Shown here: positions 8,234-17,346 of the stretch, piece after piece
How positions within the stretch are numbered: the first letter of the stretch is position 1
Layout: every line of letters begins with the position of its first letter
Translations under genes and position numbers: made by a program
The notes under the pieces: model-generated
What the model was told of the DNA's origin: nothing
Databases searched by the model: none
Seen by the model: only the letters and a program-made list of their open reading frames with translations
Origin: Cellulophaga baltica
GTDB taxonomy: Bacteria; Bacteroidota; Bacteroidia; Flavobacteriales; Flavobacteriaceae
NCBI RefSeq assembly: GCF_900102165.1
Contig: NZ_FNBD01000007.1
Location: 124,001 to 188,000, forward strand
DNA: 64,000 nt
Direction: 5' to 3'

Positions 8234-9691
8234 TTACTCCGGAATATTTTTAAGAATATCTAACGTAAACTTCCAAAACTTCTGTACAGATGAGATACTA
8301 ACGCGTTCATCAGGAGAATGCGCTCCTTTAATAGTTGGACCATAACTAATCATATCTAGGTCTGGGTAATTCTGTCCTAAAATACCACATTCTAAGCCAG
8401 CATGGCAAGCAACCACTTTTGGTTCTTCTTTAAACACCTTCTTATACTGTGCTTTTAGCACCTCTAAAATTGCTGAATTAGGGTTGGGGTTCCATCCTGG
8501 ATAATCACCACTCAAGGTAACTTTACAGTCCGCTAGTTCAAAAGCAGACTGCAATGCGCTTGCTAAATCTATTTTAGAGGAATTAACAGAAGAACGCGTT
8601 AAACAACCAATATGTATTTTTCCACCTTCTACTAGTACACGAGCCACATTATTTGACGTTTCTACCAAATCATCAATAGCGGCACTCATAGTATATACTC
8701 CATTATGCGCGGTATACAAAGCTTTTAAAAGCTTAGATTGCGTTTTAAAATTCATAACCGATTTCGGTTTTTTAGCTTCCGATAAACTAATTACCATATC
8801 AGGCTCCGTTACGCATAGTTCCTCTTTGATTGTGTTTGACCATACTTCAAAATCTTTCTCAAAATCTTTAATACGTGTTTTCTTCACACTTACAACAGCC
8901 ACACTCTCTCTTGGAATAGCATTACGTAAGCTACCTCCATTAATACTAGAGATTCTAAGTTTATACTTGTCTGCTCCTAAGAATAAGATGCGATTCATGA
9001 TTTTATTAGCGTTTCCTAGACCTTTATGAATATCCATTCCGCTATGACCTCCTGTTAACCCTTTAACGTTCAGCTCAAAAGATACTGTACCCATTGGCGT
9101 TGAACGTTCTTTGTACTTGCCTTTAGCGGTTATATCAATACCTCCCGCACAACCAATGTCTATTTTATCATCTTCCTCGGTATCTAAATTAAGTAAAATA
9201 CCTCCTTTAAGAACTCCGCCTTTTAGCCCCATAGCACCCGTCATACCTGTTTCTTCGTCAATAGTAAAAAGGGCCTCTAACGCAGGATGATCAATAGTAG
9301 TACTTTCTAATAGCGCCATAATGGTAGCTACTCCCATACCATTGTCGGCGCCTAAGGTGGTACCTTTTGCTTTCACCCAATCATCGGCTATAACCATTTC
9401 TATACCTTGGGTATCAAAATCAAAAACAGTATCGTTATTTTTTTGATGCACCATATCTAAATGAGACTGAAGCGTCACCATTTTACGTTTTTCAAAACCT
9501 TTGGTTGCTGGCTTTCTGATAATAACGTTCCCTACTTCATCTTTAAAAGTTTCAAAACCTAGACTCTTTCCGAAATCTAACATAAACGCAATAACACGGG
9601 CTTCTTTTTTAGAAGGTCTTGGTACTGCATTTAAATCTGCAAATTTATTCCAAACAGCTTTTGGCTCTAATTGTCTTATCTCTTTACTCAT
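8234..9691 (-). CDS. pepD: Aminoacyl-histidine dipeptidase (M20C)
   Basis: PepD is a cytosolic di-zinc dipeptidase that cleaves Xaa-His and other dipeptides. The 485-residue length is normal for the M20C family. Visible metal and catalytic motifs are LQSHLDMVHQK, TLGADNGMG, the catalytic Glu-Glu in IDEETGMTGAMGL, then LNLDTEE and, near the C-terminus, ACHAGLECGI. The lid/dimerisation domain lies in the middle (about 210-330), with GGHSGMDIHKG. It has its own promoter (TATTTTTG at 9709-9716), divergent from the DUF3810 gene. No operon partner is apparent. Confidence 0.95.
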   Translation of the reverse strand: MSKEIRQLEPKAVWNKFADLNAVPRPSKKEARVIAFMLDFGKSLGFETFKDEVGNVIIRKPATKGFEKRKMVTLQSHLDMVHQKNNDTVFDFDTQGIEMVIADDWVKAKGTTLGADNGMGVATIMALLESTTIDHPALEALFTIDEETGMTGAMGLKGGVLKGGILLNLDTEEDDKIDIGCAGGIDITAKGKYKERSTPMGTVSFELNVKGLTGGHSGMDIHKGLGNANKIMNRILFLGADKYKLRISSINGGSLRNAIPRESVAVVSVKKTRIKDFEKDFEVWSNTIKEELCVTEPDMVISLSEAKKPKSVMNFKTQSKLLKALYTAHNGVYTMSAAIDDLVETSNNVARVLVEGGKIHIGCLTRSSVNSSKIDLASALQSAFELADCKVTLSGDYPGWNPNPNSAILEVLKAQYKKVFKEEPKVVACHAGLECGILGQNYPDLDMISYGPTIKGAHSPDERVSISSVQKFWKFTLDILKNIPE

Positions 9692-9708
9692 ATTTATTTT
9701 ATCTTCTT

Positions 9709-9716
9709 CAAAAATA
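9709..9716 (-). promoter_or_regulatory. -7 promoter element of pepD
   Basis: The minus strand reads TATTTTTG, 17 bases from the pepD ATG. It is only about 20 bases from the oppositely oriented element at 9737-9744. Confidence 0.6.
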
Positions 9717-9736
9717 CGGATACTTAAAGAATACCT

Positions 9737-9744
9737 TATTTTTG
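9737..9744 (+). promoter_or_regulatory. -7 promoter element of the DUF3810 gene
   Basis: TATTTTTG (TAnnTTTG) lies 25 bases upstream of the ATG at 9770, implying a leader of about 20 bases. Confidence 0.6.
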
Positions 9745-9769
9745 AATGTATAAATTTTTAACAACCTGA

Positions 9770-10837
9770 ATGAATAATAGACTTAAAAACGTAATTGCCT
9801 TATCCTTACCTCTGCAAATTTTCTTAGTGCAATGGCTTAGCAACTACCCTGAGTATATTGAAAATTACTTTAGCACAGGAATCTACCCCTACACTTCTAC
9901 GTTTTTTAGATTGATTTTAGGATGGGTTCCTTTCTCCGTTGGCGATATCATATATGCCTTTATAATTATTTATGCCATTAGATACCTTGTTGTTAAAAGA
10001 AAATACATTTGGTCTCATAAATTAGTATTTTTAAGAAATATAGCTATGGTACTCGCTGTAGCCTATTTTACATTTAATCTCTCTTGGGGTTTAAACTACC
10101 ACAGAGAACCTATTTCAAAAAAACTAGCCCTTACCGAAAAATGCACCAAAGAAGAATTGGTGTCTTTTGTTAATGCTTTGATTCTAAAAACAAATCAAAC
10201 TCAAATGCGTATTATGGGCGACTCTTCTAAAATGGTTATCAATACCTATACTAATAAGGAGATGTTTACCAAAACTATTCAGGGCTATACCCAACTAGAA
10301 AAAACACATCCTTTCTTATCTTATACCCAACACAGTATCAAAGAATCTTTATTTAGCTATCCATTAAGTTATATGGGCTATGGTGGCTATTTAAATCCGT
10401 TTACGAATGAAGCACAAGTAAACGGACTCATTCCATCCTTCCGATTTCCAGTCGTAAGTGGTCATGAGATTGGCCATCAATTAGGATATTCGGCAGAAAA
10501 CGAAACAAATCTAATAGGCTACATTGTCACCTTAAATAATGAAGATATTCAATTCAAATATTCGGCATACGCTTACGCACTTAGTTATTGCTTAAGTAAT
10601 ATTAAAGAAAATGATCCTGAGCTATTCACCACCTTAATTGCTAAAGTTAATGGTGGCGTAATACAAAATTACGAAGCCATGAATGCCTTTTGGTTGGGGT
10701 ATGAAAACATCACCGAACCTGTTTTCAAAGCCATTTTTAATTCTTTTCTTAAAGCAAACAAACAAAATGATGGAATTAAAAGTTACAGCAAAGTGGTCTA
10801 TTTAATGGTAAGTTATCATCAAAAATACCCCCTTTAA
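9770..10837 (+). CDS. DUF3810 membrane protein with a HExxH-type motif
   Basis: This 355-residue protein has three predicted transmembrane helices in its first 115 residues: one starting at about 8, one ending in RYLVV near 85, and one around 93-112. A long soluble domain follows. That domain contains H232-E-I-G-H236, followed by 'QLGYSAENETNLIGY', which resembles a zinc-protease active site with a downstream glutamate. The family is DUF3810, conserved in Bacteroidota and some Firmicutes and not experimentally characterised as far as I know. A membrane-anchored metallopeptidase is the natural inference. It is transcribed divergently from pepD and appears monocistronic. Confidence 0.82.
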   Translation: MNNRLKNVIALSLPLQIFLVQWLSNYPEYIENYFSTGIYPYTSTFFRLILGWVPFSVGDIIYAFIIIYAIRYLVVKRKYIWSHKLVFLRNIAMVLAVAYFTFNLSWGLNYHREPISKKLALTEKCTKEELVSFVNALILKTNQTQMRIMGDSSKMVINTYTNKEMFTKTIQGYTQLEKTHPFLSYTQHSIKESLFSYPLSYMGYGGYLNPFTNEAQVNGLIPSFRFPVVSGHEIGHQLGYSAENETNLIGYIVTLNNEDIQFKYSAYAYALSYCLSNIKENDPELFTTLIAKVNGGVIQNYEAMNAFWLGYENITEPVFKAIFNSFLKANKQNDGIKSYSKVVYLMVSYHQKYPL

Positions 10838-10979
10838 AATACCTATCTCAAAAATTAGTTCGCATTTTTTAGCAAGTACTTATAACGTTCCCAATAATCT
10901 GTTAAAAATAATCCAAACACCTGTGTAGGTTATCAATTTAACTTATTTTTAAGAAGACTAATTAACTAAAACTACATAT

Positions 10980-13928
10980 ATGAAAATGCGATTACTCGTG
11001 CTCACCTTCCTATGGTGCAGCAGTTATTTATTTGCGCAAGATTATTTTCCGAAAAATGATGGCGTAAAATCTAAAAACAACAACTACACAGCTTTTACCA
11101 ATGCTAAAATTTATGTGACCCCATCGCAAATTATTGAGAATGGGACCCTTTTAATTCAGAATGGCAAGGTAGTACAAGCCGGAAAAACGGTATCCATCCC
11201 AAAAAACGCAGTGACTATTGATGTAAGTGGTAAATCTATCTACCCCTCTTTTATTGATGTATATTCAGATTTTGGTATCGAAAAACCTAAAAGACCAAGC
11301 AGACGTGGACGTACGGCAGAATACGAACCTTCAAGAGAAGGCTTTTATTGGAATGATCATATTATGCCAGAAACTAACAGCATCTCTGCTTTTAAGTACG
11401 ATAGCAAAAAAGCAAAAGGCCTATTAGAGGCTGGTTTTGGCGTTGTCAACTCACACCTTCAAGATGGTATTGCTAGAGGTACTGGAGTATTAATTGCCCT
11501 TAACACGGAAGGTACCGATGCTAACCGGGTACTAGATGATAGATCTGCTCAGTATTTTTCTTTTGAGCGTAGTGTGATAAAAAATCAATCATACCCAACT
11601 TCCTTAATGGGAACTACGGCTTTATTACGCCAAATGTATAGTGATATGAATTGGTATGCTCAAGGAAAATCTGATACCAAAGATCGTTCTTTAGAGGCCT
11701 TGATTGCGAATAAAAATCTAGTACAAATTTTTGAAGGGAAAGACAGAGGTAATGATTTACTAGCCGATCAAATTGGCGATGCAAATGGTATACAATATGC
11801 TATAGTTGCCGGCGGTGATGAATACGAAAACATGGCCGAAATAAAAGCTACAGGCGCAAAATATATTCTGCCTTTAAATTTTCCAGACGCTTTTGATGTT
11901 TCTAATCCTTACCAAGCTGGTTATGTTTCTTTAGAAGACATGCGTAATTGGAACCAAGCTCCTTTGAATCCTAAAATGATGTCGGATAACGGGATTTCTT
12001 TTTCTTTTACAATGCACGATTCAAAATCTGCCGCAAAGTTCAAAGAAAATTTAATGAAAGCTATCACCTACGGACTTTCAAAAACAAAAGCCTTAGAAGC
12101 CCTAACTACCGTACCCGCGGCCATCTTAGGTAAAAGTTCAAAAATAGGAACCTTACAAGCGGGTAGCTATGCTAATTTTTTAATTACTTCTGGCGATGTG
12201 TTTGAAAAAAGCACCACCTTATATGAAAACTGGGTACAAGGAAATAAGACTATTGTTAATGACATCAATGTTAAAGATATTAGAGGTGATTATTCTTTAT
12301 ATACTGATGGAGCCACATTTAAAATTTCTATAAGTGGAGAAATTAGCAAACCTAAAGTTGAGATTAAGCAAGACACCTTAAAACTAACCTCAAAAATTAG
12401 TTATGCTAATGATTGGTTAGATCTATCCTTTTCTACCGATGAAGGTGATAAAGTATATCGTATGACTGGTTTGGTAACAGAATCAGATGAATTATCAGGT
12501 AGATTAATTTTACCAAACGGAAAAGAATCTTTTTTTAAGGCTGATAAATTAAAAGGCTTTGAGGAAAAAGAGAAAGATGAAAAAGACAAAAAGGCTCCTA
12601 AAATAATGCCAATCACTTATCCTAATATTGGATATGGTTACACATCAATTCCTCAGCAAGAAACTACCTTATTTAAAAATGCGACGGTGTGGACAGGTGA
12701 AGAAGCTGGTGTTCTGAAAAATACGGATGTCTTAGTGAAAAATGGAAAGATCACTAAAATAGGGACCAACCTAAATGCTGGTAGCGCTAAAGTTGTAGAT
12801 GCAACAGGAAAGCATTTAACGGCAGGGATTATAGATGAGCATACCCATATTGCACTTTTAGATGTAAATGAAGCAGGACAAAATTCTTCTGCAGAAGTGA
12901 CAATGGAAGATGTTGTAAATATAGAAGACATGAACATTTACCGCAATTTGGCTGGTGGGGTAACCTCTGGTCAGTTGTTACATGGTTCTGCAAACCCTAT
13001 TGGAGGAAGATCTGCTATTATTAAATTAAAATGGGGAGAATCTGCTAAAAATATGATTTATGACAACAGTCCTAAATTTATAAAATTTGCTTTGGGTGAA
13101 AATGTAAAACAATCTAATTGGGGTAGTTTTAGTCGTTTTCCACAAACAAGAATGGGTGTTGAACAAGTGTATATGAATTATTTTCAAAGAGGTAAGGAAT
13201 ATGATGCTTTAAAGAAAAGTGGCAAACCCTATCGCTATGATCAAGAGATGGAAGTAATTGCAGAGATTTTAAACGGAGAACGTTTTATTAGCTGCCACTC
13301 ATATGTACAAAGTGAGATAAATATGCTGATGAAAGTTGCTGATAAATTCAACTTTAAAATAAACACCTTTACCCATATTTTAGAAGGTTATAAAGTAGCA
13401 GACAAAATGAAAGAACATGGCGTTGGCGCTTCTACTTTTAGTGATTGGTGGGCGTACAAATATGAAGTAAATGATGCTATACCTTACAATGCGGCTATTA
13501 TGCATAGTCAAGGAATTACAGTGGCTATTAATAGTGATGACCGGGAAATGTCTCGTAGATTAAACCAAGAAGCTGGTAAAATTGTAAAATATGGTGGTGT
13601 TTCTGAAGAGGAAGCTTGGAAGATGGTCACCATCAACCCAGCAAAACTTTTACACCTAGATGATAGAACTGGAAGTATTAAAGTAGGTAAGGATGCGGAT
13701 TTGGTCTTATGGTCTGATCACCCTTTATCTATGTATGCTAAATCTGAAAAGACAATGGTAGATGGTGCTGTATATTTTGATTTAGAGAAAGATAAATTAC
13801 AGAGAGAAGCTATTGCTAGAGAACGCAATGAGTTAATAAATATGATGCTTCAAGAAAAAGAAAGTGGCAAACCAACACGGAAGCCTATGAAAAAAGACAA
13901 AGAAGAATTTCATTGTGATAGTTTATAA
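10980..13928 (+). CDS. Exported two-domain amidohydrolase
   Basis: This 982-residue protein has a signal peptide (cleavage near YLFAQ, residue 20) and two amidohydrolase-superfamily domains. The first (about 35-425) ends its N-terminal sheet with 'YPSFIDVYSDFG', so the usual HxH metal motif is absent and the domain is probably inactive. The second (about 565-960) keeps H621-T-H623 in IDEHTHIALL, then histidines in CHSY and THILEGY, and an acidic INSDD near the end. It is therefore probably the active metal-dependent hydrolase. The middle carries a charged Lys/Glu linker. Substrates of these periplasmic imidazolonepropionase-like proteins are unknown. The downstream amidohydrolase follows after 100 bases. 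Confidence 0.88.
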   Translation: MKMRLLVLTFLWCSSYLFAQDYFPKNDGVKSKNNNYTAFTNAKIYVTPSQIIENGTLLIQNGKVVQAGKTVSIPKNAVTIDVSGKSIYPSFIDVYSDFGIEKPKRPSRRGRTAEYEPSREGFYWNDHIMPETNSISAFKYDSKKAKGLLEAGFGVVNSHLQDGIARGTGVLIALNTEGTDANRVLDDRSAQYFSFERSVIKNQSYPTSLMGTTALLRQMYSDMNWYAQGKSDTKDRSLEALIANKNLVQIFEGKDRGNDLLADQIGDANGIQYAIVAGGDEYENMAEIKATGAKYILPLNFPDAFDVSNPYQAGYVSLEDMRNWNQAPLNPKMMSDNGISFSFTMHDSKSAAKFKENLMKAITYGLSKTKALEALTTVPAAILGKSSKIGTLQAGSYANFLITSGDVFEKSTTLYENWVQGNKTIVNDINVKDIRGDYSLYTDGATFKISISGEISKPKVEIKQDTLKLTSKISYANDWLDLSFSTDEGDKVYRMTGLVTESDELSGRLILPNGKESFFKADKLKGFEEKEKDEKDKKAPKIMPITYPNIGYGYTSIPQQETTLFKNATVWTGEEAGVLKNTDVLVKNGKITKIGTNLNAGSAKVVDATGKHLTAGIIDEHTHIALLDVNEAGQNSSAEVTMEDVVNIEDMNIYRNLAGGVTSGQLLHGSANPIGGRSAIIKLKWGESAKNMIYDNSPKFIKFALGENVKQSNWGSFSRFPQTRMGVEQVYMNYFQRGKEYDALKKSGKPYRYDQEMEVIAEILNGERFISCHSYVQSEINMLMKVADKFNFKINTFTHILEGYKVADKMKEHGVGASTFSDWWAYKYEVNDAIPYNAAIMHSQGITVAINSDDREMSRRLNQEAGKIVKYGGVSEEEAWKMVTINPAKLLHLDDRTGSIKVGKDADLVLWSDHPLSMYAKSEKTMVDGAVYFDLEKDKLQREAIARERNELINMMLQEKESGKPTRKPMKKDKEEFHCDSL

Positions 13929-14028
13929 TAGGTTTATATTTTGATGTGTACTTATTACTCAGTAAAAGGGGAACAAGACAACATCTAAGCGTACTACCTA
14001 TAAAAGCATAAATTTTAAAAATACAGAA

Positions 14029-15324
14029 ATGAAAAAAATAATATATATACTCGCATTAGTATGTGCCACTTCGCTCACATATGCACAACAGACGCCTGCT
14101 CCTGCGCAGACGGAAGCGATTACCATTGAAGGTGCTACTGCACATTTAGGAAATGGAAAAATAATAGAAAACTCCCTTTTAATGTTTGAAGGTGGTAAAA
14201 TCACCTTTGTTGGTGATGCCAAAATGAGAATTGCCAGAAAAGGAACCATCATTAATGCTACAGGAAAACATGTGTACCCAGGGATCATTGCTCCTGCTAA
14301 ATCTTTAGGTTTGGTAGAAGTAGATGCCGTACGCGCAAGTGATGACCAAGATGAATTGGGTGATATGATTCCACATATCCGTAGTTTAATAGCGTACAAT
14401 GCAGAATCTAAAGTGGTAGAAAGTATGCGCCCGAACGGTGTACTTATTGGACAAATAGCACCACAAGGAGGTCGTATTTCCGGAACCTCATCTATTGTAC
14501 AATTTGATGCCTGGAACTGGGAAGACGCTGCTGTGAAAGTAGATGATGGTATTCATATGAATTGGCCAAATTCTTTTAAACAAGGTCGCTGGTGGATGGG
14601 CGAAGAACGCGGATATAAGCCAAATGATAAGTATGCAGAAGAATTAGATGAAATCACTAGCTTCTTTAAAAACTCTATGGCTTATGGTAAGGCAGCCGCT
14701 CCAGAAATGAACTTAGCCTTTAAGGCTATGGCTGGTTTATTTGATGGCAGCCAGAAGTTATACATCTATACCGATGGTGAGAAAGAAATTATTGATGCCG
14801 TTACTCTAGCAAAAGCGAACGGTGTTAAAGAAATAGTTATTGTTGGTGGATACCAAGCATACAAAATTACAGATTTCTTAAAAGAAAATAATATTGCTGT
14901 TCTTGTCAACTTCACGCATAACAATCCTAATTTTGAAGATGATGATTATGATTTACCCTATAAGAATCCTAAATTACTATTTGATGCTGGTATTTTAGTA
15001 GGCATTCAAAATGCTTCAGCCGCCAATTTTCAAACCAGAAACCTCCCTTTTTATGCTGGGCAAACTGTAGGTCAAGGTTTAGATAAAGAAGCTGCACTAC
15101 AACTAATTACCGGAAACAATGCTAAAATATTGGGTATTGATGCGGATTATGGAACTTTAGAAGTAGGTAAAAGTGCAACACTCTTCATTTCTGAAGGAGA
15201 TGCTCTTGATACCAGAAGCAACCAATTAAGCCATGCTTATATTGATGGTCGTAATCTATCATTAGAGACGCACCAAACAGAGCTTTGGAAAAGATACATG
15301 GGAAAATACGAAGGCCAGAAATAA
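14029..15324 (+). CDS. Exported amidohydrolase-like protein lacking the HxH motif
   Basis: This 431-residue protein has a signal peptide (cleavage near LTYAQ, residue 20) and an amidohydrolase fold with the composite N/C-terminal beta-sandwich. At the usual metal site it reads 'YPGIIAPAKSLGL' instead of a HxH motif, so it may have lost hydrolase activity or use another site. The C-terminal 'LQLITGNNAKILGIDADYGTLEVGKSATLFI' is typical of the superfamily. It resembles the degenerate N-terminal half of the preceding gene more than its active half. The pair may form a complex in which this subunit is structural; that is inference. A strong terminator follows. Confidence 0.85.
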   Translation: MKKIIYILALVCATSLTYAQQTPAPAQTEAITIEGATAHLGNGKIIENSLLMFEGGKITFVGDAKMRIARKGTIINATGKHVYPGIIAPAKSLGLVEVDAVRASDDQDELGDMIPHIRSLIAYNAESKVVESMRPNGVLIGQIAPQGGRISGTSSIVQFDAWNWEDAAVKVDDGIHMNWPNSFKQGRWWMGEERGYKPNDKYAEELDEITSFFKNSMAYGKAAAPEMNLAFKAMAGLFDGSQKLYIYTDGEKEIIDAVTLAKANGVKEIVIVGGYQAYKITDFLKENNIAVLVNFTHNNPNFEDDDYDLPYKNPKLLFDAGILVGIQNASAANFQTRNLPFYAGQTVGQGLDKEAALQLITGNNAKILGIDADYGTLEVGKSATLFISEGDALDTRSNQLSHAYIDGRNLSLETHQTELWKRYMGKYEGQK

Positions 15325-15346
15325 TCTTCGCTATCCCATAATTTAC

Positions 15347-15377
15347 AAAAGCGTCTAGATAGTTCTAGACGCTTTTT
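15347..15377. terminator. Bidirectional terminator
   Basis: A hairpin with arms AAAGCGTCTAGA/TCTAGACGCTTT and flanking A/T tracts separates the amidohydrolase gene from convergent moeA. Confidence 0.92.
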
Positions 15378-15382
15378 CTATT

Positions 15383-16573
15383 TTATTTGGAAGGTATGAA
15401 ATGAACTTGTGCCCCTTTTTCATAGTTAGCCTCTCCTGGAGGTAAACAAACAAAACCATCTATTTCTGCTAAGGAAGTTAAATCTCCTGATCCATTATTT
15501 GCAACAGTTTTAGCCAATAATGTTGCACCATCCCATTCTAAAACTGCAGGAATATATAGGGTAAGTATCGGATGTTTCTCTACATCGTTCTTCAAAACAA
15601 CAAAACGATCTCTAACACCCAATCCCATAGAGTTTTTTAACCATGGAGCGAAATACACACAGTAATTAGAAAACGTAGAAACAGGGTTACCTGGAAAAGA
15701 AAAGACCATAGCGTTATATTCTTCATGAACACCAAACCAAAAAGGTTTCCCTGGGCGTTGTAGTACTTTATGAAAAACTTTCTCTACCCCCAATTCATCC
15801 ATTACTTCAGGAATAAAATCAAATTTCCCCTTAGAGACACCGCCACTTAAAAGTAAGACATCATATTCTGTGAGTGCTTTTAAAACAGCCGCCTGTATTA
15901 CTTCTTTGTTATCGTTTAAATGCAAATGTGTAGCCGTAATATTTTCTTTCTGCAAAGCTGCCTTTAAAGACAACACATTAGAAGTACGGATTTGATGTGG
16001 TTTGGGAATTTCTGAAACAGGAACCAACTCATCTCCCGTAGAAATAACACAAACTGTAGGTGTTTTTTGTACGACTACAGATGCTTTACCTACTGAGGCC
16101 AAAATACCAATCTCAGCAGGAGAAATTCTTATCCCTTTTTCTAGTAAAACAGTCCCTTCTTTTTTATCACTTCCTTGAAGATGTATGTTTTGACCTTTTA
16201 CCGGCTCCGTATGCACTGTAGCATAACCATCCTTAATCTCTATATCTTCATACATGACTATCGTATCTGCATACGCTGGAACCACAGCCCCTGTCATAAT
16301 TTCCAAACAAGACTTTGGGTTTTCTAATTTCTGTTGCGCTAAACCGGCACCAATAATGCCCTCAATTTTAAATACTTGCTCATTAGTTTCAAAGGCACTA
16401 TGCTGTAGTGCTATACCATCTTTCGTAGACCTATTAAAAGGTGGGAAATCTCTATCGGCATAAATTGTTTCTGCTAACACACAATTTACACTTTCCATAA
16501 GCGGTACAGATACCGTCCCAAAATCTTTTGTGTATAACATTACGCGTCTAAATGCCTCTTCATATGTAATCAT
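15383..16573 (-). CDS. moeA: Molybdopterin molybdenumtransferase MoeA
   Basis: MoeA inserts molybdate into adenylated molybdopterin to give the molybdenum cofactor. The 396-residue length is normal. Domains in order are the MoeA N-terminal and linker region (DRDFPPFNRSTKDGIAL), the MoCF-biosynthesis domain (VCVISTGDELV, LSGGVSKGKFDFI, KVLQRPGKPFWFG, FSFPGNPVSTF) and the C-terminal barrel. It is the last gene of the minus-strand cofactor operon and overlaps the TauE gene by four bases, so it is translated in a coupled way. No separate MogA/MoaB gene, which would adenylate the pterin, is visible here. Confidence 0.95.
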   Translation of the reverse strand: MITYEEAFRRVMLYTKDFGTVSVPLMESVNCVLAETIYADRDFPPFNRSTKDGIALQHSAFETNEQVFKIEGIIGAGLAQQKLENPKSCLEIMTGAVVPAYADTIVMYEDIEIKDGYATVHTEPVKGQNIHLQGSDKKEGTVLLEKGIRISPAEIGILASVGKASVVVQKTPTVCVISTGDELVPVSEIPKPHQIRTSNVLSLKAALQKENITATHLHLNDNKEVIQAAVLKALTEYDVLLLSGGVSKGKFDFIPEVMDELGVEKVFHKVLQRPGKPFWFGVHEEYNAMVFSFPGNPVSTFSNYCVYFAPWLKNSMGLGVRDRFVVLKNDVEKHPILTLYIPAVLEWDGATLLAKTVANNGSGDLTSLAEIDGFVCLPPGEANYEKGAQVHFIPSK

Positions 16574-17346
16574 AGTACGTTCAATCCATTTTTAAGTAAA
16601 ACTCGTATTCCAACAACAAAAACTAATAATGCTGTTAAGCGCTTTATATTGTTGGGAGTTAATTTTTTTAAACTTAATCGTATTCCTAATTGCCCTCCAA
16701 GATAAACTGCGATTATTAAGAGAATCGTTTCTTTCCAAGGCAAGGCTATCGTTCCGCTATTTAATACTCCAAGCAATCCTGAAATAGAATTTACTAAAAT
16801 AAAAAAACTAGCCAGTGCTGCTATTTTTAATGCTGTATTCCATTTGAAATGATTTAATACGGGCGCCAAAAATATACCACCACCAATACCCACCAATCCT
16901 GAAAGAAAACCAATAGCTCCTCCCATAATATAATTGAAATAGGTAGGATACTTTTTTACATCTTGAGCCGCTCTCTTTTTCATAAAAGTTTGGCCCGCCA
17001 AAGCTAAAGCAGAAAGCACTAAGGATATCCCTAAGATTATAAAAAAAACGTGCTCATTCAACTTAAATGATGCTCCAATAAATGCCAGTGGAATACTCGT
17101 AATAACAAATGGAATAAAATCTTTGATTTTTGCATGACCATGCTTAAAGTACAAATAACTACTACCACTTACCACTACCAAATTACAAATGAGTGCAATA
17201 GATCTTATCGCGAAAAAACTAGGCAAAAATAAGGTCAATAGCGCTAAGTAACTAGATCCGCCACCAAAACCAACTGAAGAATACAAAGTGGCAACAATAA
17301 AAAATCCTAAACAAAGCAGTAAAAGTTCTGTATTATCTAAGAGCAT
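16570..17346 (-). CDS. TauE/SafE-family membrane transporter
   Basis: This 258-residue integral membrane protein has about eight hydrophobic helices in two repeated halves. Each half opens with a glycine-rich motif, SSVGFGGGSSYLA near residue 24 and LVGIGGGIFLAP near 155. These are the signatures of the TauE/SafE (DUF81) anion-transporter family. Members move sulfite, sulfonates or other small anions. Here it sits inside the molybdenum-cofactor operon, overlapping moeB upstream by 14 bases and moeA downstream by four. An exchange of sulfur species or oxyanions linked to cofactor sulfur chemistry is plausible but unproven. Confidence 0.88.
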   Translation of the reverse strand: MLLDNTELLLLCLGFFIVATLYSSVGFGGGSSYLALLTLFLPSFFAIRSIALICNLVVVSGSSYLYFKHGHAKIKDFIPFVITSIPLAFIGASFKLNEHVFFIILGISLVLSALALAGQTFMKKRAAQDVKKYPTYFNYIMGGAIGFLSGLVGIGGGIFLAPVLNHFKWNTALKIAALASFFILVNSISGLLGVLNSGTIALPWKETILLIIAVYLGGQLGIRLSLKKLTPNNIKRLTALLVFVVGIRVLLKNGLNVL

